Source: a virus
Virus record (IMG/VR): IMGVR_UViG_3300009103_000007
Location: 57,042-121,041 of that record
DNA length: 64,000 nt
Reading direction: 5' to 3' (one strand)
The notes beneath the pieces were generated by a model. The model saw only the letters and a list, made by a program, of their open reading frames with translations, was not told where the DNA came from and ran no database searches. Positions 14,901 to 20,464 of this stretch are shown piece by piece. Each line of letters begins with the position of its first letter. Position 1 is the first letter of the stretch. Made by a program: the position numbers and the translations under genes.

Positions 14901-15754
14901 CAGCCACACTTAATGCGGAGATGCACGAAAGATTATTGAGAGCATCATCCAGAGGCGGAGTCAATGTATTTGAAGCCACATATAAGGAATGGTACGATAA
15001 TCCAGGCCAAAGCGCTGAAGAATATATTTCATATCAGATGAGGATGATGAGTAAGTATGTAATTCCGCCTAGGTTCGATTTCATGGAATATAAGGATATA
15101 ACAAAACTCACCGCAGTTTGTCCCATGATGTATATATTCCAATTCCGAGCCCTTTTAGACGAAAAGGATTTAGCTAATATATGGCAGAATATCATGCCAT
15201 CTAGCAGAACTTCAGCTGCGAATGGTAGGTACTCCAACATAAAAGAATCAGAAGATTTGAATATGGCGCCCGACGTTAAATATGTATCACACTTTATTAC
15301 AAATCATGGCAATTTTCGACCGGATCAAGAAGTGAACGATGCGAATCCTAGATTTTCACCTGTCAGCGACATTGATCAAGATAGGTTTCTTAACGGCAAG
15401 GTGAGATGGTTGGTGTTTAAGGCAAAAATGAGAGCAGAGACAGATTTGGCGAAAATAAAACAAAAGTCAATAGACAAATCCTTTTTAGTGGAAGAGTCGT
15501 CGCTAGAGACATCTTCTAACAGAAACTACTCTAGGAGTGCCACGCATTCGCCAGGGGATCCTATTGATTATGTGCCAGATATATTTTCTGAAGCAGATGG
15601 GGTTATCCGCCACAACCCGGACGAAGATTCAAACCTTCCAGCTGCGTCAGACTTGCAGCGCATTTATAGATATGGTTATAACTGGCCTTATGATTTCTTT
15701 TCTTTGGTAGAACTAGTTAAGGTAGAGGCCAAGATGGATTTTGTAAAGAGGTGA
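2921..15754 (+). CDS. Giant virion protein (4277 aa) with three LamG-like domains, probable tail fibre/baseplate adhesin
   Basis: One uninterrupted frame of 12.8 kb. At least three concanavalin/LamG-type segments are visible, each with a strand-rich start, a W-H-x(3)-[VI] core, a YVDG/YLDG turn and a final [LF]Y.F.EG or W.x.GEG strand: about 185-380 (DDSWHHYAITV, LYVDGALED), 1258-1445 (HEFHHVVVVV, LYLDGTQI) and 2050-2270 (DDKWHLVGFV, IYVDGVQYD). A GNT-type domain lies near 2956-3105 (LTQTTPGTIGNTTL) and a weaker one near 1714-1832. Segments about 500-1150 and 3900-4277 are more helical, as expected for a scaffold attached to the baseplate. LamG-like folds bind carbohydrate in many families, so a role in host-surface recognition is inferred. 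Start ATG overlaps the previous stop. The translation shows no sign of a frameshift. Confidence 0.75.
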   Translation: MTNYRDKYRNRPSRKLTEFDSTERKNIFFNKRGENILANKDIDDITPLDAESERFIRAFIKKKTRYVPEMDHNDPSTFAFYGSAEKYYEDSISRIYDTYPYDGSKAERLEWFLSSSYLDIYMFEHEYPKSTGYVKLSPEGWGLKEASDSKYGKPANLQYIYFNGGPHKNNIYNAAKNRESNLKIDGAKGNTVEFWLKKKAYVSSTLTTREVLFDVHASRITASTDNDYARFRVELDQSVTSGSPFRVTYLSGAVGFDSELIGKNITKASVADDSWHHYAITVKHSGSSGLCAKLYVDGALEDVKKQEITSFGSVDRHLVGTVGALVAEDGTAGGLGWGKLSGSLDEFRYWKEERSSKQIGRYWYSPVAGGTDKDHSNASLGLYYKFNEGLTSPIRDRTILDYSGRISNGKFVGYTSSCRSTSSAITEASVISESGFVEKGDPIVNKENTQVIALQENYSKKGSSHDRSNLSSMQNTIPAYITESGGPLFQELLQVVSSAFDDIYIKIKLLPKIKDYTYHDFFNKKGTSKVLRDNNFLLGCESSEDFEFVGSHIKPWISYILEHFGLVSRNVFANVEVFEHFSNRAEKVTYEQQLHEVKNVILSNIHRNLPLLYKTKGTEQSFRNLIRCFGVDDELVRLNVYANNEEYKISNNATYSILKPKSVDFTDKDYLGTIYPIAAASDERSYITASSGQIPITVEGNFIFQEGKDETQSFEKTSLFGMYSVEGKQTSSDLSWASPSSGSFQVYASKYKKHGNRAQFVLESASDLFETVTSSYFPDVYDGSHWNISVRMGKYSDLKYDVAASSSVGTHAVEFAGYNYDLDVLKHSFYVTKSIAATDYEAFCKSNMAPYLGAQRTNFSGSSITPADSRALSFNVWHDKLSELELKEHAKNPLSYGRQDPQFVSNFDVGKNLSGQDSLVLRWQFSDITASSGNGELSVVDYTSGSLYRSTSAGYKYPGKGFGFASTTGSIRQEFLPVTKYAGIDNVYTSDRVKIRTIDSTAYEADSRPITYYFTFEKSMYQAISEEMMNFFSGVKGLNNLLGDPINKYRENYKLLGKLRQRFFEKVESDIEFERYIQYYRWIDDSLSNFLNQLTPLSSEFSDRIRDIVESHVLERNKYQHKFPTLEPKDGDLEAHVMGINELLYDWEFGHAPPVDTDKVITHRPLIKAVYFPGGFNANPGGDDELIIDKISKSLSFNNAPIARNSPSTISSYSLAGTEFIVGNSPSGDWSGQAGKLATWDAENSEWDFSVNPYGENPGYNAFTISAWINISSYHGNNASDKRIILEKSYEYKLAMDYKLSSGNNVPDKLQFFIYDQGTNGYSSTNRMQLLSSTAAATMTDHEFHHVVVVVDSTSGDKIRLYLDGTQITLDSDTTVTTSGAGVTNMRAGSGKLKFGEDMDYGHDYLADTVFFNKALNSAEIEELYNSGDLMEVSEHSAYDNVISWWKMGEGDATGAAGVRDSVGSHHGTLQNEGTIVQYSSGESPNTVLAKYGDGSFNGGTVNFYYDWDKEQIVRETIKVASEKKSCFWWQERAERNLINVLGMSSSVDNTREVIKLRGNTVVSGSTYAIRKLSRPYKISLDMQKSYKGGGNHKANKTKDLYKVVNYDESNELIIRSEDIGVFKECGDIKEPAAKKSYFAKVDLAGADDYSDTDASMVLPFTLMSSSVGTDFSNFKQNLQITNNHHDGMGASDEISIRSSFAAAHVGGMPHRHVAFNNNFQGRRAIAIVNFTGQTNQGGESVDLTPRGGTRERYREGVEWSKVNGNAAASALNLSNAINVSSNFEARIDPTDSTKILITSLRPGNLGNKDEIVFNNGGGSSAMWTIQKFSSGLFQDRPEAYHLTGADNGSWLKLKKVDLVNARSQFYRDFAANTFYNVKNIKYNTSSALIGNYDKDYQIVMTTGRRSNNGYLLDLTASAYPANPSWSWPISGVIDHAIVERPRQSHVITSRFSTVGGESASPHTRDMETDEYSIYSTLNYKNAIIRRALNELHRERSNQFGFRLGSADSGSHTVGVPSPLNHASVHMTNRNPRHALRYDKVKDFNTKVIKFDGTSDYFDISATRLIFKDSAGSSFFAWIKHPEVTQVYSHALLAINGPTGNDNPLIFGLSGTGFSAAEEGHPMWWDDATGTPIRYLPAPSSSKARIDDDKWHLVGFVYNSAGNMATIYVDGVQYDEPFVVSSLTSVIAANDYVSIGTEFDASSAGTPGNWAKGYVSNVSIWSTALSNDQVAELYTDGYAERSNFWEGYKTGPANLLHHSAAKHLAAWYRFGDGYDESTPANKDMLGGDNNSDAGNRIYDMSPGTKYHATPMGTFAASAMLDAEGFPGRTGPAPKFDNFFVNHPIPQSEFQYAWITASIDKSKTVYDFVESNAGFGYQHNFSITDSVTGEYLKSKESIPFITISEVGSHHGIYAASDPDTEVPLTFGLSLVGSAAGIVADDDRYVMTDFVGMNTIVYEPVNPTTNTLGHNSLEMVNTAGQTVIQDINYINSTINNTDLPWEGMYSPPVVTGDDTVVPEGLATTLNAIINNRQGPYGWPSWKQLRGASHPVARSHRKANIHSFVVRGGVTPNEVNINSLQLYEVDAFSNEYNSKTNIVYPENYNGQRNEEFNVVKMTNARSNANYIDIPVTVRFNPVCFSEHANRMPGTLGGPHRLSFWEAKSRLEKASQNQEQSIWDLDEYIYDLWASSAGTGLSGQSPEGDPLLLERSDAQFSSRAWDITATKVSYQNDVTTYANKKITEKLEIDEYRQGAALNLIGQVGRFSEAASSEINYIETIYPREENTFTKNARTREKFKFTWVSGSSNRTKIFENSNNYGSYIAISSSSPYYYLFPEISSKGNIGYRDHNGLNIEAVDMVGDETATGFGTLHRITSSVWLLDSRKDFSKPPLNLTASYFRGRHGLRTESDRNDFLANRDQGKRGEGTLQNDYNIFGLGYNALHGYTPPAPLYNRRIPQFVQISNAQCTITAANSWGSGWPDTYHERTVTIKDADGNSVIFKVNKNTAYTTTGGALGVGNGTVSIPLQGAVDTGKAITGIRNALLFAASSDIAQYTLNITVSDIEESKRIILTQTTPGTIGNTTLTFSHGGSNPLSSAYTFADSSFTKGADAEYLSGEAKWETGQQADRYPSKDSYYLQTNAVKAIAQDHSLIPEFRISDFVEDVVTNENGDFLSISDKFLSLTGALYANSEGEIESDTKFFKTYSTSEFMKYFDIVSENCIEHDFLPRRFTLKCNAALQFVPYYGFYPAERTQQLAELFGRGYMPDDSWSVNFTPGTGIANKSHYLKKKISGSLARAVKPLFSPGVLYNSIKSGIAVDYPIFKTDISQGLGSATKGVKYLTSTSGPLKKWHHLSASAGQSGITGSLINGTHMAGYRNFTGSIATMRAGIPRLSGSVESPSVGGVSYRVKFEDLLNPENLFEKSMYNSEPHPSASAYFGGREWSKINDYPYKFGTINKNDDHFGRLGIATFSRSKGLATSLAPYKMAMNNFAAETVNFFLKDSKVATLTSKEVNFQLDADVIYKTRIYLKNVDLMMYDRHSAFGPPVDEGEGLEVTITTAAGGKRAYGGNMRSHVVDGGTLAWQTDAVMTTLPAIKINFLNEDGTETEKKIQFYNAASTPDTLETADIYSIKLCDENKNVISDESLATKIILGLGHLGFVDMSSMGAHIFNTSQANPGAGANSGTFSVTKVNGSDGTNTFYILSADAIAAGANAHLFQYLDDLTGGTNVTLVQRETETRNHMHGYAPFTPPFLDKNSEPYMEISYRPQSTDAEDPRIVNVTLDKIHRGMTVEYKNFHPDNEPNNKLNNTNFRESMNLGASLDFKEFVRYYDSGNHNEEILAKRRWVIQTKWETPVLDFKNAEKTALRLDTMTTEKISTSPWKVRNWDSYYTIEHSSDIPYLTGSTGMWHQNGVRTSTSGNGYYMQVSDIPGLDQDHQLGRHLGWTNGAGRTTESGITPVGRISQKKEISEAVVAIPYTVDSETCEVKFFNLELSSRMRAATLNAEMHERLLRASSRGGVNVFEATYKEWYDNPGQSAEEYISYQMRMMSKYVIPPRFDFMEYKDITKLTAVCPMMYIFQFRALLDEKDLANIWQNIMPSSRTSAANGRYSNIKESEDLNMAPDVKYVSHFITNHGNFRPDQEVNDANPRFSPVSDIDQDRFLNGKVRWLVFKAKMRAETDLAKIKQKSIDKSFLVEESSLETSSNRNYSRSATHSPGDPIDYVPDIFSEADGVIRHNPDEDSNLPAASDLQRIYRYGYNWPYDFFSLVELVKVEAKMDFVKR
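13613..13630. repeat. Perfect 18-bp palindrome inside the giant gene
   Basis: The arms AACATGAGA and TCTCATGTT are exact reverse complements with no spacer, centred on AGATCT. It lies in frame within codons for an N-M-R-S-H-V stretch. Function is unknown; it may be chance, but it is one of several perfect palindromes in the structural genes. Confidence 0.6.
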
Positions 15755-15758
15755 AAAA

Positions 15759-16670
15759 ATGACTTTTTATAACAAAAAAGAAGATGTAATAGATATCAAA
15801 TTAACACAATTCGGAAAGAACCTGTTAAGCCGCGGCGCCTTTAAGCCAGCGTATTATGCTTTTTTTGACGATGACATCATATATGAGGCTGCTGCAGGTT
15901 TTGTGAAAGAACTACAAAACAATAGCGAAGACAGAATTAGGGATTCAATTCGTTTACAGACACCTTATGTAAACATTGGTATTGAAACAAGATTTGACCA
16001 AGAAACCAAGAAAATTGAAAAAGGTGATTCCAGTGTTTATAAGATAATACAAAGAAAACAGAACCCACTAGAAAAAGAAAAATTGTTAAAGTACCCGCTT
16101 GCAGACAAAGAACTGGGCACCCAAAAGACACCTTACTTCAAAGTGGCGTTCCTAGGAAGTGAAATCACAGGTAGTGTCACAAAATTGATAGAAAAAGTGT
16201 CAAACCCCTCAGATTTGAAAATCAAATCGCCGACCGGCATATTAACATCTACGCCACAGATTGCTACCAAGCCATTTGTGAATTTAAAAATAGATTATAG
16301 TCGCATCATTGAACCCGACGCCACGACCCCATCAGATTTTACTGTTGATCTTCTTGCGGATGAAATAACCTATCCAAATGGAATAAGGATCAAAAAGGAA
16401 GAGGCTAATATAATTCTTGACTTGCAGGAATTCGGTGTGCCACATCTTCAAGATAATTTTGAAATTGAGATATTTGAATTCATTGAAGAGGTAGCATCTA
16501 CCGATGATCCGAACACCGAAGAGGACGAGGGTCTAATACTGACAAGGACAGTTAAACTTGAAGATAATGATCAGATATTTGAATTGTTTGATATTTTTAC
16601 GGATTCATCAGTTTCAGTTTATGACCCAGAACAGCGCGCCAAGGAACGCCGAGCACGCACTATTTATTAG
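15759..16670 (+). CDS. Virion structural protein sharing an N-terminal motif with the protein at 24416
   Basis: 303 residues. The first 45 residues carry the pattern D-[VI]-I-x(3)-LTxxGxxxLxxGxFKxxYYAFxDDxIxYE, which recurs at the start of the 359-residue protein encoded at 24416 (DAVLTDAGRQRMARGEFKIVKYAFGDEEINY). The rest is mixed alpha/beta with an acidic C-terminal third (FEIEIFEFIEEV, EEDEGL). A ribosome-binding site GAGGTG sits 5 bases before the ATG. It lies between giant structural genes, so it is probably a virion or tail-assembly protein; the biochemical role is not recognisable. The last codons (CGC ACT ATT TAT TAG) coincide with the recurring CTATTTAT element. Confidence 0.6.
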   Translation: MTFYNKKEDVIDIKLTQFGKNLLSRGAFKPAYYAFFDDDIIYEAAAGFVKELQNNSEDRIRDSIRLQTPYVNIGIETRFDQETKKIEKGDSSVYKIIQRKQNPLEKEKLLKYPLADKELGTQKTPYFKVAFLGSEITGSVTKLIEKVSNPSDLKIKSPTGILTSTPQIATKPFVNLKIDYSRIIEPDATTPSDFTVDLLADEITYPNGIRIKKEEANIILDLQEFGVPHLQDNFEIEIFEFIEEVASTDDPNTEEDEGLILTRTVKLEDNDQIFELFDIFTDSSVSVYDPEQRAKERRARTIY

Positions 16671-16673
16671 TAT
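16660..16673. promoter_or_regulatory. CTATTTAT-type element overlapping a stop codon
   Basis: CTATTTATTAGTAT directly precedes the Shine-Dalgarno GGAGG (16676-16680) of the next gene. It is very similar to the site at 42326 (CTATTTATAGTAT then TTGGAG). Here the element doubles as the last codons of the upstream gene. It is either a late-promoter-like site or an mRNA/regulator site. Confidence 0.35.
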
Positions 16674-16684
16674 TTGGAGGATGA

Positions 16685-19600
16685 ATGAGTACACCAGATC
16701 AGATAGCAAACTATAGTCCCTTTCCTGCGCTTTCGATTACATCGGTATTCATAGGCACTGATGACGTGACAATACGCTGCAGTATATCCACTTCCGGTGG
16801 CACAACCTTGACGCCATCTTGGTTCGAAGCTGGTGTTTTTTCACGTTTTGTAAAGTTTTATTTTGTATTAACTGGTATTCATTTTAGGGAGGATGACCAC
16901 AACTCTTCGTGGACTCAAGCCGCCGCGGCCCTGAATATAGATGCCAAAACGCGTTGTCAGTTCCTTCAAAACGAGGGCCTATTCGAAGATTCAGGGTTCG
17001 CTGGACTTACGTCAATTAAAGTTGTTAATTTGTCGGAAATAATATTGGACGAGGCTCAATATAGATCAACGAAGGATGTGAATAATATAATATTTGAAAT
17101 AAAGATCCCAATCAAATTAGGAAACGACTCAGCCGAATACGCCACCGACCGCGACCCGCTCGTTGGCGAATACACCGAAAACAAGATAAGTTTGGTGGCA
17201 TTTAGTCACTTAGATGTTCAGGAATTGGCAGATCAGTTTGACATTAACATACCAGAAAACCCCACTGATCCATTGTGGCAGATTGGCGGGAATATGACGT
17301 ACGATACGCTTCTTACGAGAAGTGCTGAACAAGATCCAATGAAGGTACCAGACACTATTAATACTTTTGTGTATTCTCAATCGGGTACATACAGGGGCAA
17401 ATCATATGTCACTGGCCAGCCATATATCGGCCCTGCACACTATCACAATGATCCCCTTTATTTCAATGCCGGTGACCCCAATGGGAACGATAGATATTAC
17501 GGCACTGATGCAGAAACTGGTACGGGATACACTGGGTGGATGGCCGGCGCAATTCACAACCATGCGCCAGCACCTGATCAACGACAACCCTTGTTAGCTG
17601 TTCGTGAAACCAGAAACACAAAAGTTAGCGCAGTTGCTTCCACATTTTCGAGTGTTGGTTTTTCTGTTGGCTTCTTCGGCGCAAATGCCATATATAGCCA
17701 AGAAGAGGGTCAGTTACAACTTGGTGGCCCATTAGTGGAAGATTTAGATAAAAAATTTAAACAAACGTTTGATCCTCTAGTTCTTTACGGTCGCAGCGGC
17801 CGCGCTCAAGGAGGCCTTGGGTTTGTTGAAACATATTTAGATAGGATGAGGCAAATTTATTTTATGAAGGAGCATAAGAAGAATTCGATAGAATTTATTG
17901 TGGATAAGGAGGCGTGGATCCACACTGAGCATGCGCCCCCAATACAGGCATCGGACACGGGTTCTGGCGTTGGGCAAACACGTGAAATTGGTAGAAGTTA
18001 CCATGGTATCCTATTCGGCCTAGATTACAGAAAGATAGTACAAACAAACTCTGTATATGGGTTTCTTCTTAAGAAATTTGCACCAAATCCGATCGTACCC
18101 GACCGCCGCGACTCACTTCTTGCAAGATGCGATCTTGAGGAGATAAAGATATATAGGAGGAGGTTATCTAATGTTCCAAGTGGCAACAACAGCATGGGCT
18201 CTAATGGGTTTGAATATCACCGCGACGAGGAGTTTGGGGAAAAACTTCTTGTAACTTCTTTTGACCGGCCAGACCTTGAGAGGAATACTCACTCTGAGAA
18301 CTATAAGATGAATCTCTTCCCCGCCGGCGATGCTACTGGCGCTGCATCCATACAAGAGTTGGATGTTCGTTATGATCATCTTGGGGAAAACGAACACTTG
18401 AGAAGCTTCCTTGTTAAAGATTTTGAGTTATTTCGAAAAGTGAATTATGGAAAATACACGTACATAGTAGAGTTAAAAATAAGAGATGGAATTAAAAGCT
18501 ACATCGTTGAGCGCTATAATGCCCTGCTGGAGGCATCGCAAGTTCTTAAAGAGTTTGTTGTCTTAGCTTCGAGGCCTTATGTAGATATGAATAATAGATT
18601 TTCAGGCTTCGACCATCAAGGGACTTTGGTGAAAACTAATATTGCGCCTCATGGATTGGTGCCCCTGACTTCAGTGGGATCTTATGATTATGTTATGGAT
18701 GCCTATACGGAAGACTTCATCAATACAATAGAAAATAATGATTCAATGTGGCCTAGCAAAATTAGAAATTCTATAGAAACTTATATTGATTCGGCTGTCC
18801 TTCTTACTGATAGTGGTAATGCCGCGATTCCCATTTTCGCGCGAAAAGGACAACTCATGTCAGCCGTAATACCCAACTCGGATTCACCAACACGCGCCAA
18901 AGTTAGGTACGCACAGGAGCTTTGTGAGCAGGTTTCTTCTTTAGTTGGAATTTATGAAAAGTTGTTAGAAAGAGACAAGTATACCCCTGCGCGCCGCTGT
19001 CCAGTTAACAATCCATTATCAATATGTTCAGAATTCAATAACACAGAGGATAATCATATGTGTAAAAATTCTCTTACTGGCGGTTTTCATGGTTCTTCTA
19101 CCCCGCGCGCGCCAAAAAAACATATTATAATTAAGGCAGATCTGCGCTTTACCGTCGAGGCTATCAGGGAAGGCGACGTGGTCGTTTCTTTCGATGTGGT
19201 TAATCCTACAGTGTTGCCTCCGGGCATTCGCCATGGTTTTGATCAGGCAACAGAAAGAAATCTACTGACGGCCGCTCAGATAGCTGCCGAATACAGACCC
19301 TCTGATGAAGCTGTTGATCCATCAGAGTTTTCTGATCGATTGGATTCGGGGCCCCCTGCTAGTGATTATGATGTTTCTGATGTTTTGGATATGGACTATG
19401 GATACGCGCCGACAGCCGTAAGCATGGGCCCAGCAATGCCCGAAATAGATACTTCGGCTTTAGCTCGCAGCTTATCAAGCTCAGATTCTACTCTACCTGG
19501 GTTTGGTGTAACGGGAAGAGAACTCTCGGCGTTAGCTAGTGGGTTGTCCACTCTTAATGTCGAGCCTCGCGAAATAAAGATTTTTTCTGCTGCTGAGGCG

Positions 19601-20464
19601 TGGACAATTGCAAGCAATGATGAAATGAAAGGAACAAAAACCGCCAATGAACAAAGTGCGAAAGCAAATAGACTGGAAATAATTGTAGGACAGGGTAACG
19701 CTAGGGATAGCGACGGCTCTGCTGGTTTTGGGTTCTATTACGATCCTTCTGCCTATAATTCGCAAGCCGCGGCCGCTGCTGGCATTGTAGGGGGTATTTC
19801 TTTTGGAATTGCCGGCGCAGGCGTCGGCACCGCGACCCCATCGCCCCGCCGTTCGGTCCCTGCGAATTACGGACTTGATATTGAGCGCCGCACAAAACTA
19901 TCTGCTGCTATCGAGGCCGCTTTGTGTGCTGCCGCCGGCTTTCGAAATTTTTCTGCGATTTTGGAAAGGGAAAGTTTGGAGGTAACAGCAGAAGAGCTTG
20001 CAGTGGCTAGAAATGTTGGGAATCAATATTACCAAACCATGGATATGCTTCGTGCAGCAACCCGAGTTTTTAATGTTGGCCCAGGCATGCCCGCGGGGTC
20101 AAACTCAATGTCTCAGAATGCCAGAGAGGCTACGCGGAATGGTGAAATCTCGGGAGGTATATCTGACTTACCCTCAGCTCGCACTTTCGAATCTCCCGCA
20201 CAACTACAACGCGCCGACCCGCATGCTGAATTCTTTGGCTCTAGGAGCGCTCCGCTAGTACTTAAGACCGGTCCGTCCCTTGGTGCTTCCGGCGCCGGTA
20301 CATTTAGGAACCTACCGCGAAATTCAAGAATAGTATCCACTCCAATGCCGGGATCGACAGTGATGCTTGCAAGGATTCAACACAATTCACGTTCAGAATT
20401 TGCAGGTCAGGGAAATGTGAGAACATCTAATGATGTGGGATTCTTGGAGGTGCGTAATGACTAA
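16685..20464 (+). CDS. Large virion structural protein (1259 aa), function unknown
   Basis: Begins 5 bases after a strong GGAGG. The N-terminal part is beta-rich (SITSVFIGTDDVTIRCSIS, FVKFYFVLTGI), followed by a His/Tyr/Asn-rich stretch (about 245-300, HYHNDPLYFN, AIHNHAPAPD) typical of fibre or metal-binding surface regions. The middle (about 380-760) is mixed and contains a helical block (IVERYNALLEASQVLKEFVVL). The C-terminal third is low-complexity, rich in Ala/Gly/Ser/Pro, with a glycine-zipper-like hydrophobic run at about 1027-1050 (AAAAAGIVGGISFGIAG). No enzyme motif was found. Its stop overlaps the next start by 8 bases. Size and neighbours point to a baseplate or fibre component; I do not recognise the family. 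Confidence 0.6.
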   Translation: MSTPDQIANYSPFPALSITSVFIGTDDVTIRCSISTSGGTTLTPSWFEAGVFSRFVKFYFVLTGIHFREDDHNSSWTQAAAALNIDAKTRCQFLQNEGLFEDSGFAGLTSIKVVNLSEIILDEAQYRSTKDVNNIIFEIKIPIKLGNDSAEYATDRDPLVGEYTENKISLVAFSHLDVQELADQFDINIPENPTDPLWQIGGNMTYDTLLTRSAEQDPMKVPDTINTFVYSQSGTYRGKSYVTGQPYIGPAHYHNDPLYFNAGDPNGNDRYYGTDAETGTGYTGWMAGAIHNHAPAPDQRQPLLAVRETRNTKVSAVASTFSSVGFSVGFFGANAIYSQEEGQLQLGGPLVEDLDKKFKQTFDPLVLYGRSGRAQGGLGFVETYLDRMRQIYFMKEHKKNSIEFIVDKEAWIHTEHAPPIQASDTGSGVGQTREIGRSYHGILFGLDYRKIVQTNSVYGFLLKKFAPNPIVPDRRDSLLARCDLEEIKIYRRRLSNVPSGNNSMGSNGFEYHRDEEFGEKLLVTSFDRPDLERNTHSENYKMNLFPAGDATGAASIQELDVRYDHLGENEHLRSFLVKDFELFRKVNYGKYTYIVELKIRDGIKSYIVERYNALLEASQVLKEFVVLASRPYVDMNNRFSGFDHQGTLVKTNIAPHGLVPLTSVGSYDYVMDAYTEDFINTIENNDSMWPSKIRNSIETYIDSAVLLTDSGNAAIPIFARKGQLMSAVIPNSDSPTRAKVRYAQELCEQVSSLVGIYEKLLERDKYTPARRCPVNNPLSICSEFNNTEDNHMCKNSLTGGFHGSSTPRAPKKHIIIKADLRFTVEAIREGDVVVSFDVVNPTVLPPGIRHGFDQATERNLLTAAQIAAEYRPSDEAVDPSEFSDRLDSGPPASDYDVSDVLDMDYGYAPTAVSMGPAMPEIDTSALARSLSSSDSTLPGFGVTGRELSALASGLSTLNVEPREIKIFSAAEAWTIASNDEMKGTKTANEQSAKANRLEIIVGQGNARDSDGSAGFGFYYDPSAYNSQAAAAAGIVGGISFGIAGAGVGTATPSPRRSVPANYGLDIERRTKLSAAIEAALCAAAGFRNFSAILERESLEVTAEELAVARNVGNQYYQTMDMLRAATRVFNVGPGMPAGSNSMSQNAREATRNGEISGGISDLPSARTFESPAQLQRADPHAEFFGSRSAPLVLKTGPSLGASGAGTFRNLPRNSRIVSTPMPGSTVMLARIQHNSRSEFAGQGNVRTSNDVGFLEVRND

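Noticed and set aside
20430-20456. Earlier ATG for the 1289-residue protein
   Set aside because: GGAGG at 20446-20450 lies between this ATG and the ATG at 20457, so the later start is correct.
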